A stretch of DNA of 5,730 nt, from assembly GCA_002346425.1 (NCBI GenBank), contig DDZS01000057.1, forward strand, positions 28,414 through 34,143. The letters are read 5' to 3'. Below the pieces are notes generated by a model. It was not told where the DNA came from. It made no database searches and saw only the letters and a list, made by a program, of their open reading frames with translations. Shown piece after piece: positions 1-4,860 of this stretch. Both the position numbers and the translations under genes were made by a program. The stretch comes from Alphaproteobacteria bacterium UBA3002. GTDB lineage: Bacteria; Pseudomonadota; Alphaproteobacteria; Rickettsiales; UBA3002. The number at the start of each line of letters is the position of its first letter. The stretch's first letter is position 1.

Positions 1-88
1 CATGCACACGATCTTCCCACATCCGACTTTATCAGAGATGATGCATGAGTCCGTGCTTGATGCCTATGGCAAAGCACTTCATATGTAA
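1..88 (+). CDS. lpd: Dihydrolipoamide dehydrogenase (E3), C-terminal end only
   Basis: Only the last 28 codons are present, read from position 2 and ending in TAA at 86-88; the gene starts left of the window. The peptide contains HPTLSE (visible residues 7-12), the signature of the interface domain of dihydrolipoamide dehydrogenase. Its His and Glu, five residues apart, form the active-site dyad that works on the partner subunit's disulfide. The enzyme is the FAD-containing E3 of pyruvate or 2-oxoglutarate dehydrogenase complexes and reoxidises dihydrolipoamide with NAD+ in the cytoplasm. The flanking residues (IFP before the motif, MMHESVLDAYG after it) look like the alphaproteobacterial form. 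A related disulfide reductase such as mercuric reductase is unlikely because those lack this tail. The nearest terminator lies about 170 bases downstream. Confidence 0.9.
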   Translation, partial: MHTIFPHPTLSEMMHESVLDAYGKALHM

Positions 89-107
89 GCGAGCCTTAGC
101 CGCAGCT

Positions 108-129
108 TATTCCGGCGAATGCCGGGATA
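108..129. repeat. Short palindrome (hairpin), possible dispersed intergenic repeat
   Basis: Arms 108-116 and 121-129 pair over 9 bp (one G-T wobble) around a GAAT loop, with a GC-rich core CCGGC/GCCGG. No T run follows, so it is not a standard intrinsic terminator. It begins 20 bases after the lpd stop codon and may protect the 3' end of the mRNA. The core resembles short palindromes that recur between genes in many alphaproteobacteria, but membership in a repeat family cannot be shown from one copy. Confidence 0.55.
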
Positions 130-157
130 TCGTTCCATAATCCGTTTCGTTAAAATG

Positions 158-184
158 CTCATGAAACAAGTTCAGGATGACGGG
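158..184. repeat. Degenerate inverted repeat resembling a dispersed alphaproteobacterial element
   Basis: TGAA (162-165) and TTCA (171-174) are inverted around ACAAG, and flanking bases 159-160 and 176-177 also pair across one mismatch. On the - strand, positions 165-182 read GTCATCCTGAACTTGTTT. From memory this resembles a palindromic repeat found between genes in several alphaproteobacterial genomes, whose intact form has CCTGAA on both arms. Here one arm reads CATGAA, so the copy looks decayed. The family link is recall, not a search result. Confidence 0.45.
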
Positions 185-255
185 AAGTAATCCTGAGGTC
201 AGCTTAATAGCATATTGCTTAGGGCTAAGCTTGAGTCTCACAAATATGAGCAAAT

Positions 256-289
256 AAAAAAAGCCGGGCCCTTAGGACCCGGCTTTTTT
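256..289. terminator. Bidirectional intrinsic terminator
   Basis: GCCGGG (263-268) pairs with CCCGGC (278-283). A further CC/GG pair (270-271 with 275-276) closes a TTA loop across a C-A mismatch. The stem is flanked by seven A (256-262) and six T (284-289), so it works on both strands. It can stop + strand transcription from lpd and - strand transcription from the yqaE/acidic-protein unit, whose last stop codon is at 308-310. Confidence 0.9.
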
Positions 290-300
290 GCATTCAGACG

Positions 301-321
301 CTACCGCTTACTGGGCGGTAG
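301..321 (-). other. Perfect hairpin with the stop codon of the acidic-protein gene in its loop
   Basis: CTACCGC (301-307) and GCGGTAG (315-321) are perfect 7-bp inverted arms around a 7-base loop, 308-314. The loop holds the TAA stop (308-310) of the - strand acidic-protein gene. On the transcript it lies 12 bases before the A run of the bidirectional terminator. It has no U tail of its own, so it is more likely a 3'-end stabilising structure than a terminator, or it may be chance. Confidence 0.5.
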
Positions 322-610
322 AGTTGCCGTCTTCTTTGCTATTCACTTCTGCGTCAACATCCATGTCAACGTCAGCATCTACGTCCGGACGGTCATCCGG
401 CAGGTCAACATCAATATCAGACGGCACTTCAATTGTTTTGCGTTCTGTTTGAACGTCGACATCTGGAGTCTCAACATCAACATCCGGCATTTCACCGCCA
501 GTGACGTTGACTTCAGGTAATTCACCTTCTTTGGTGACATTAAAGTCGAACAAGAAGATTGCCGCCACGATGGCGAGGATGATGACCAATACTGTTACTA
601 ATGCTTTCAT
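308..610 (-). CDS. Small membrane-anchored acidic protein with Asp-Val repeats
   Basis: A 100-residue protein with one N-terminal hydrophobic helix (about residues 4-21) and then an almost wholly hydrophilic, strongly acidic tail. The tail repeats a DVDV theme: LPEVNV (31-36), MPDVDVET (41-48), PDVDVQT (49-55), IDVDLP (66-71) and DVDADVDMDVDAEV (76-89). The helix is probably an uncleaved signal anchor that places the tail outside the inner membrane, and the Asp spacing could suit weak divalent-cation binding (inference). From memory, short proteins of this layout (single helix, then EGELPEVNV-like and DVDV text) are common uncharacterised proteins in alphaproteobacteria. The ATG at 608-610 is preceded by AAGGAG (621-626) at 10 bases, which fixes the start. 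It lies 22 bases after yqaE and probably shares its transcript. No catalytic motif is visible. Confidence 0.85.
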   Translation of the reverse strand: MKALVTVLVIILAIVAAIFLFDFNVTKEGELPEVNVTGGEMPDVDVETPDVDVQTERKTIEVPSDIDVDLPDDRPDVDADVDMDVDAEVNSKEDGNSTAQ

Positions 611-632
611 TGTAATTTCGCTCCTTATTTAA

Positions 633-812
633 TTAAACCGCGGGACTCGGTGAACCACGGGTGATGATAATGTAAACGGCGTGGATGATGCCGGGAATAT
701 ATCCCAGAATCGTGAGCAGTACGTTGATCCAGAACTGCGCGCCCAAGCCGACTTGTAAAAATACACCCAGCGGAGGTAGCAGGATTGCGAATAATAAGCG
801 AATGATATCCAT
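633..812 (-). CDS. yqaE: YqaE/Pmp3 family membrane protein
   Basis: A 59-residue protein (ATG at 810-812, TAA at 633-635). The sequence follows the YqaE/Pmp3 family (Pfam PF01679) almost end to end: LLPPLGVFLQVGLGAQFWIN at residues 11-30, then LLTILGYIPGIIHAVYIII at 32-50. It has two membrane segments (about 3-21 and 28-50) and a short polar tail, which is the usual size and shape. Family members are small inner-membrane proteins. The yeast homologue Pmp3 limits membrane hyperpolarisation and cation uptake, and many bacterial and plant members are induced by salt, cold or envelope stress; the biochemical activity is unknown. A strong Shine-Dalgarno AAAAGGA (821-827) sits 8 bases before the ATG and supports this frame over a longer overlapping one. 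It probably forms an operon with the acidic anchored protein downstream. Confidence 0.93.
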   Translation of the reverse strand: MDIIRLLFAILLPPLGVFLQVGLGAQFWINVLLTILGYIPGIIHAVYIIITRGSPSPAV

Positions 813-891
813 GGTTTCGTTCCTTTTTGGTTAATTACCAGTTTATATGTGGAATAAATGCAATTACGAAACAATGTGGCACCATGCCTGA

Positions 892-917
892 AAGTATAAA
901 CAGCAAATAAGTATAAA
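892..917 (-). promoter_or_regulatory. Two 9-bp direct repeats upstream of yqaE, possible -10 boxes or operator half sites
   Basis: AAGTATAAA occurs at 892-900 and again at 909-917, exactly 17 bp apart. On the - strand each reads TTTATACTT and contains TATACT, close to the sigma-70 -10 consensus. They lie in the 112-base gap between xerD and yqaE, so the copy nearer yqaE would give a leader of about 70 bases. No convincing -35 box is placed for either, and no GGAAC...CGTT general-stress promoter is seen in the gap. Two binding sites for a regulator are the alternative reading. Confidence 0.3.
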
Positions 918-924
918 GACTTAG

Positions 925-1809
925 CTAAGCTTTCCTCGAGAGTGGATGGTGCTGTCGCACTAAATCTTGCAGTTCCTGATTGGCCACATGTGTATAAATT
1001 TGCGTGGTCGTTATATCCGCATGGCCGAGTAACTCCTGAATCACCCGCAGATCTGCACCGCCGGATAAAAGGTGCGTGGCAAAACTATGGCGCAAGGTAT
1101 GCGGTGAAATAGACGTCGCATCCAAATTGGCTTTCAGTGCTGCCGCTTTGAGCATTTGTCCAAAACGTTGACGCGTTAAATGGCCGGAGGCGCCACGCGA
1201 GGGGAAGAGCCATGGGCATTTGGCGTCCAGCGTGGCGACATATTCTTTTAGCAAACTCAGCGCATTTTGATTTAACGGGGCTAGCCGTTCTTTATCGCCT
1301 TTCCCGCGAACGATGATATAGGGGGCGATATTGCCGTTCGCCTGTTTCTGAAGCTGCGTGCGTTTCAGGCTAACTAATTCGCTGACGCGCAGACCGCTGG
1401 CATAAAGTACCGCGACCAATGTTTTTAAACGCAATTGATCGGCAGAGCTGGTATCAAGCGAGGTCAACAATTGCCGCATAGCCTCGGTAGACATGACCTT
1501 TGGTAAATGGCGTGCTTGTTTTGGGGTTTGCAACGTGGCGGTTGGATTATCCTCGCGTAGTTTTTCTTCCATCAGAAAACGCGAATATTGTTTAATGGCC
1601 GAAAGCTTGCGGGCGCGGGTGCTTGGCGCAAATTGCTTCTTAGAGAGTTGTGCCAGATAAGCTTCGATTTCCTCGCGGGTGTAAGTGGATGGAGAGGTCG
1701 TTTTAGCCAGAAAGTCAGTTAAATCGCGGCGATACGCCTCTATTGTGTTGGTGCTTGCGCCCCGTTCCGCTATCAACGATTCAAGAAATAGTTCTAGATA
1801 TTGCGCCAT
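925..1809 (-). CDS. xerD: Tyrosine recombinase XerD
   Basis: A full-length 294-residue tyrosine recombinase. The N-terminal core-binding (SAM-like) domain spans about 1-90, with the family text FLESLIAERGASTNTIEAYR at 8-27. The catalytic domain spans about 105-290. Its active-site residues are all visible: R141 in ASGLRVSEL, K170 in VRGKGDKERL, H237 and R240 in PHTLRHSFATHLL, H263 in LGHADITTTQ and the nucleophile Y272 in IYTHV. With XerC the protein resolves chromosome dimers at dif, normally under FtsK control at the septum. XerD is preferred over XerC because of the N-terminal text and the QHHPL tail (287-290), a call of moderate strength. The start at 1809 has only a weak GGTAG upstream, and a nested inverted repeat lies in the leader. 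The stop is TAG at 925-927, inside a CTTAGCTAAG palindrome (920-929). No phage or integron signature surrounds it. Confidence 0.93.
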   Translation of the reverse strand: MAQYLELFLESLIAERGASTNTIEAYRRDLTDFLAKTTSPSTYTREEIEAYLAQLSKKQFAPSTRARKLSAIKQYSRFLMEEKLREDNPTATLQTPKQARHLPKVMSTEAMRQLLTSLDTSSADQLRLKTLVAVLYASGLRVSELVSLKRTQLQKQANGNIAPYIIVRGKGDKERLAPLNQNALSLLKEYVATLDAKCPWLFPSRGASGHLTRQRFGQMLKAAALKANLDATSISPHTLRHSFATHLLSGGADLRVIQELLGHADITTTQIYTHVANQELQDLVRQHHPLSRKA

Positions 1810-1820
1810 GAATCATGCTA

Positions 1821-1862
1821 CCAATTGGCGTAGAAGGTTTCCAGCGCACTGCGCTGAATTGG
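1821..1862 (-). promoter_or_regulatory. Nested inverted repeat in the xerD 5' leader
   Basis: CCAATT (1821-1826) and AATTGG (1857-1862) form an outer stem. Directly against it, CAGCGC (1842-1847) and GCGCTG (1851-1856) form a perfect 6-bp inner stem with a 3-base loop. The structure begins 11 bases upstream of the xerD ATG, where a ribosome would bind, and no strong Shine-Dalgarno is present. It may modulate xerD translation or act as a DNA operator. No conserved riboswitch architecture is recognised. Confidence 0.4.
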
Positions 1863-1968
1863 ATGCGTGACATCCCAAAAACACGCAGAGATGCTGAAAT
1901 TGTGGCATAAATTTTGCGTAAATAACCATTGGCACCGCAAGCCACGGCATAACTCTTAGTTATTCCGG

Positions 1969-2032
1969 GCACGCTAAATGCGTGTTGCGATGTTGGGGCA
2001 TTAGACCCCTGGTCGGCACTTTCACAAAAGTG
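1969..2032. promoter_or_regulatory. Row of three short hairpins in the xerD / metallopeptidase divergent region
   Basis: Three hairpins follow each other: 1969-1974 with 1980-1985 (6 bp including one G-T, loop TAAAT), GGGG 1995-1998 with CCCC 2006-2009 (7-base loop), and CACTTT 2017-2022 with AAAGTG 2027-2032 (loop CACA). They lie in the 260-base gap between xerD and the + strand metallopeptidase gene, where promoters for both directions should be. The rest of the gap holds no convincing gene or tRNA. TAATAT (2049-2054) could be a -10 box for the + strand gene and would imply a leader of only about 9 bases, but no matching -35 is seen. Confidence 0.35.
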
Positions 2033-2069
2033 TCACACACAAAAACGTTAATATATGGTTAATTAGAGC

Positions 2070-2561
2070 ATGGGAAATAAAAAAACAATAATGATGATAG
2101 CAGGGGTGGCAGCACTCTTTTTCGGAAATCTTTCAGCGGCACAGGCTGATGAGCTGAAACCTTATCAAAACACTTACTGTAATGTGCAAACCTTTATCGG
2201 ACCTGATAGCCAAAAAGTAGCGATGGCATTGCCGCTCGCACATACCAACAACATCCCAGTTATTATCGTCGGTAAAAGCGCACTGAATTTACCGCATACC
2301 GGCTATATTATGGCGCATGAATGCTGCCATCATTCGCTGAAGCATACGTCGAAATTACCGAATATGCACACGAGAGAATCACTGGCGCAGATAGAACAGG
2401 AGGCCGATCAATGTGCGGCAAATCTTCTGCAGGCACGCGGAGAATATAAAGCCATTCAAGCCGCGGTTATCCAAGCGCGCCATGATGGTCAATTCGCCCG
2501 CGCGGAGAAAATCACCCAAAGCCTGGAAGCGAGCTCGCCATCTGGATACGGGTTTGAATAA
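2070..2561 (+). CDS. Secreted HExxH (M48-like) metallopeptidase-like protein
   Basis: A 163-residue protein with a clear signal peptide: basic MGNKK, a hydrophobic core at 6-20, and probable cleavage after AQA (24-26), giving a mature periplasmic protein from D27. Residues 83-87 are HECCH, the zinc-metallopeptidase HExxH motif (H83 and H87 as ligands, E84 as base). It is followed by EQEADQCAANLL at 109-120, where E111 in EAD fits the third-ligand glutamate of gluzincins such as M48. The mature part of about 137 residues is short for an M48 protease and has no other domain, so it may be a minimal peptidase or a zinc-binding relative. C38, C85, C86 and C115 could form disulfides. The ATG at 2070 has little Shine-Dalgarno, and the in-frame ATG at 2055 runs into a stop after three codons, so 2070 is the best start. 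The substrate is unknown. Confidence 0.8.
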   Translation: MGNKKTIMMIAGVAALFFGNLSAAQADELKPYQNTYCNVQTFIGPDSQKVAMALPLAHTNNIPVIIVGKSALNLPHTGYIMAHECCHHSLKHTSKLPNMHTRESLAQIEQEADQCAANLLQARGEYKAIQAAVIQARHDGQFARAEKITQSLEASSPSGYGFE

Positions 2562-2571
2562 TCCCCACTTT

Positions 2572-2597
2572 ATGAATATTGCGTGACAATTATTCAT
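2572..2597. promoter_or_regulatory. Bulged hairpin after the metallopeptidase gene
   Basis: ATGAATA (2572-2578) plus TTG (2579-2581) pairs with CAA (2587-2589) plus TATTCAT (2591-2597), giving 10 bp with one bulged T (2590) and a CGTGA loop. It starts 10 bases after the stop codon at 2559-2561, but it is AT-rich and has no T run, so it is a weak terminator at best. Its right arm reaches to 20 bases before the TATAAT box at 2618, in the -35 zone, so a regulatory site is equally possible. Confidence 0.45.
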
Positions 2598-2617
2598 GAA
2601 TGAAATCGCTAAGCGCC

Positions 2618-2623
2618 TATAAT
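2618..2623 (+). promoter_or_regulatory. Candidate -10 box for the 653-residue gene
   Basis: A perfect TATAAT stands 48 bases before the GTG start at 2672 and would place transcription initiation near 2630 with a leader of about 40 bases. The -35 element is poor: TTCATG (2593-2598) is the nearest match, with a long 19-base spacer, and it lies in the right arm of the adjacent hairpin. An activator-dependent promoter would fit this arrangement, but that is inference. Confidence 0.4.
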
Positions 2624-2671
2624 GTAAGCCATAGTCCATAACTCGCTTTTGCGGCGCAGCATGACAATTAG

Positions 2672-4633
2672 GTGATTAGCTTTAAGCATATTCGAATGGA
2701 TATGCTTCCCCCACGCGAGCAGATTACGGTAAAGCGAACGCCGGATTCGGCGTCAAAACGCTATGAAGAATTGCGCGAGATGATCGCGCATATTCTAAAC
2801 GGTATCGAGCTTTCTGCCGATGCGTTTCATCAGGCAGGAGAGTCAATTGACACCCATACAAAGGGGATGGGTAATCTATTGCCGACGCAACATCCGATGC
2901 ATAAAGCGAGCGAAGATTGGTGGCATGCGATGGCGTCTCTCTCTAAGCTACCGTTTCAATTAAGCGAACAGGCACTGCGCCAGGTTTCGAAAGACCATTT
3001 AACGCTGCATTGGGAACAGATCGACCAAATGGGCGATTGGGCGCTGGAGCAGGACCGCACGCATCCCGGGGATGAAGAGGTCAATGCGCAGTTAAATTAT
3101 CGTTTCTTCACGCATAACGCGCTCGATGCCGAAGCGCCGCACACCGAGCATGGGTCACTGAATGCTGTGAATGCGGATGAGCTTCGCGCGTATTTCCCTC
3201 AAGGCGAAGAAAATACATGGCCGAATATGTTGTGGACCAGCAGTCACGCATTGTGCCGTGATCATAACGATGTCAGCGGTATCATGCAGGGGTTTCATGG
3301 CCTGATCGCCAACAGTTTTGCGCGCGAGAAACATGGCAAATTAACCCCTGCTGTAATTCCCCTGCACCGTGTGGTCCGCGAGCCGCAGGAACATGTGTCT
3401 GACTATCCACTACTAATTATCATGGCCTCAGTGTTTAACGACCATTCTGCAGCAGGCAATGGCGGCAAATTATGCAAGCGGCTGCCGTATCTACGTCACC
3501 TTTCCCAGCGCATTAATAGCGGCGATATATTGCAACCCAGCTTTGAGGAAGTGGTTGGCAAAGGACTGACGGCGATGTCCCCCGCTTCGATTCGGGGTGA
3601 ACGGGCGCTGCTTTCATTACTCGTTGAAAATCCCGACGCGATACCGGTGCCTGATCGAGCTGATTTCGAAAATGGTGGGTATAAAACTCCGTCGCAATTG
3701 GCGCTGAATCTAGACACACCGATTGTGCTGCGGCACGATGCGCATCATATTCTGCAGCACATCAAGCTCGCTGGCTATAGCAAAGGCGGCAATATACAAA
3801 CCGACTTATTGCGTTTGTTGCTGGTCGAACTGCAAAGTAGTTTACCGGATGGATCGCGGCGCTTTCAGATGCGCAAACCAGATGGCAGTGCGGTTCAAAT
3901 GGATGACCGCGCCATACATGACTTAATGCAAAACACCGGTTTGTTATGTGTGAATCCGGGTATCACCCCGCTGAATAATTGGGAAAAGAAGCTGGGCCTG
4001 CGACGGATTACTGCGCGCAATCCCTCCGATACGATTAGCGGCTTCGCCTTCGAAGAAGATGCGCATTATCACAAAGGCGAGAATGACGATATCTACGAGT
4101 TAAAACCACGCAAAGTCGTTGATCCAACCGGCCATGGTTTTGTCGACGCGCTGGGGCATTATGATAAGAGACAGCGCGGCTATTTGAACGATGCGGATAA
4201 TCTGATTTTTACCACCCCGCAGGACAAGGCATTGTCTGAAGAATATCAGAGCCGCCAACAATGTTTCTTCGCCTCTTTCGTGAATAAAGTTGGCTTATCA
4301 AACATCCGTGATGTGGCGAATGGTGGCGTTGAAATCGAATTTTCGACCGGCGGCGACGGCAAACATAAAGAGGCCGTAGCCAAAGCAATCAAGCAAGAAT
4401 TGCAGCGTGAGCGGGTGCCGGTCACGGATATTCAGCGCGTGGGCCATACGAATCGGCTACGCTTTGACTTCGATCATGCGCATACCAATGGCAAGAAAGC
4501 GCTGGCAAAAGAGAAATTTGCGAAGGCATTAGCCAAGGTCGAACAGACGCATCCCGATTTGGTGGTATCATTAGCAGCTTATGCCGCATTAGGGGCAGAT
4601 GGTCAGGAGTTACGTCGTGCGACGCAGCGGTAA
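2672..4633 (+). CDS. Uncharacterised 653-residue protein with alpha/beta-hydrolase-like core
   Basis: I do not recognise this as a named family. It has no signal peptide or membrane helix and is probably cytoplasmic. Residues 1-130 are mainly helical and charged. From about 225 the pattern becomes alpha/beta. Residues 364-374 (IKLAGYSKGGN) look like a beta strand running into a GxSxG nucleophile elbow with S370, followed by the helix IQTDLLRLLLVEL. A later strand LLCVN (424-428), then ITARNPSDTISG with D453, and GHGFVDALGHY with H488 or H496, give the canonical Ser-Asp-His order of an esterase, lipase, thioesterase or peptidase. Residues 553-636 read as beta-alpha-beta-beta-alpha-beta, like a ferredoxin fold. 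TAG lies directly before the GTG at 2672, so the frame cannot extend upstream; the ATGs at 2696 and 2702 (residues 9 and 11) are alternative starts. The 3' end overlaps the convergent gene by 31 bases. The CDS is secure; hydrolase activity is inference. Confidence 0.75.
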   Translation: MISFKHIRMDMLPPREQITVKRTPDSASKRYEELREMIAHILNGIELSADAFHQAGESIDTHTKGMGNLLPTQHPMHKASEDWWHAMASLSKLPFQLSEQALRQVSKDHLTLHWEQIDQMGDWALEQDRTHPGDEEVNAQLNYRFFTHNALDAEAPHTEHGSLNAVNADELRAYFPQGEENTWPNMLWTSSHALCRDHNDVSGIMQGFHGLIANSFAREKHGKLTPAVIPLHRVVREPQEHVSDYPLLIIMASVFNDHSAAGNGGKLCKRLPYLRHLSQRINSGDILQPSFEEVVGKGLTAMSPASIRGERALLSLLVENPDAIPVPDRADFENGGYKTPSQLALNLDTPIVLRHDAHHILQHIKLAGYSKGGNIQTDLLRLLLVELQSSLPDGSRRFQMRKPDGSAVQMDDRAIHDLMQNTGLLCVNPGITPLNNWEKKLGLRRITARNPSDTISGFAFEEDAHYHKGENDDIYELKPRKVVDPTGHGFVDALGHYDKRQRGYLNDADNLIFTTPQDKALSEEYQSRQQCFFASFVNKVGLSNIRDVANGGVEIEFSTGGDGKHKEAVAKAIKQELQRERVPVTDIQRVGHTNRLRFDFDHAHTNGKKALAKEKFAKALAKVEQTHPDLVVSLAAYAALGADGQELRRATQR

Positions 4634-4860
4634 ATGCCGTAAATACTAATACTGATCCACACCATTTCGATAGCAACAGATGCCGTGTTCCAAGTGTTGG
4701 TGAGTGAGATTAGAATCAAGATTGCGCCGCAAAGATTCATCACGTGATAGCGCAGTGATTTGCCAGTAAGCTTCTGCGCGGTGATCAGATAATAAGCGCC
4801 GACGACGAAAGCAACGCCGAACAAACCGACCAGGTCATATACAATATCATTGGTTGTCAT
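4603..4860 (-). CDS. Small three-helix membrane protein, CBU_0592-like
   Basis: An 85-residue protein with three membrane segments at about 9-26, 38-53 and 60-79 and a basic end (RCVARRNS). The pattern of VGLFGVAFVVGAY early, then LTGKSLRYHVMNLCGAILIL and an EMVWISISIYGI third helix, matches my recollection of the CBU_0592-like family of small inner-membrane proteins, whose function is unknown. The start codon (4858-4860) overlaps the TGA stop of the upstream acyltransferase (4857-4859) as ATGA, and there is no Shine-Dalgarno, so translation is probably coupled. Such placement suggests a shared job in envelope modification, but this is inferred from linkage only. The last 31 bases run antisense to the end of the 653-residue gene. 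A distant relative of small drug-transporter-type proteins cannot be excluded. Confidence 0.82.
   Translation of the reverse strand: MTTNDIVYDLVGLFGVAFVVGAYYLITAQKLTGKSLRYHVMNLCGAILILISLTNTWNTASVAIEMVWISISIYGIYRCVARRNS

Noticed and set aside
215..520. A 101-codon + strand open frame across the terminator and the acidic-protein gene
   Set aside because: It crosses a strong intrinsic terminator and is antisense to a gene with a clear ribosome site; its length comes from the repetitive GACGTC-like DNA of that gene.
629..874. An 81-codon - strand frame overlapping yqaE
   Set aside because: The 59-residue frame at 633-812 matches YqaE/Pmp3 throughout and has a good Shine-Dalgarno; the longer frame has no family resemblance.
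925..1809. XerD as the integrase of an integrated element
   Set aside because: The protein is the housekeeping XerD type, with no adjacent tRNA, attachment repeats, phage genes or integron cassettes.
1685..1972. Open frames at 1685-1870 (+) and 1781-1972 (-) around the xerD start
   Set aside because: One is antisense to xerD and the other is an out-of-frame shadow over its leader; neither has a ribosome site or recognisable protein text.
2046..2068. Possible dif site (TTAA...TTAA symmetry) near xerD
   Set aside because: It lacks the two 11-base Xer arms and 6-base centre of the dif consensus as I know it; the symmetry is short and AT-rich.
1860..2069. Possible tRNA or riboswitch in the divergent gap
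   Set aside because: No cloverleaf, T-loop motif or known riboswitch core can be laid on it; only short independent hairpins are seen.
3496..3926. Short open frames inside the 653-residue gene on both strands
   Set aside because: They are shadows of a long gene with continuous alpha/beta protein character in its own frame.
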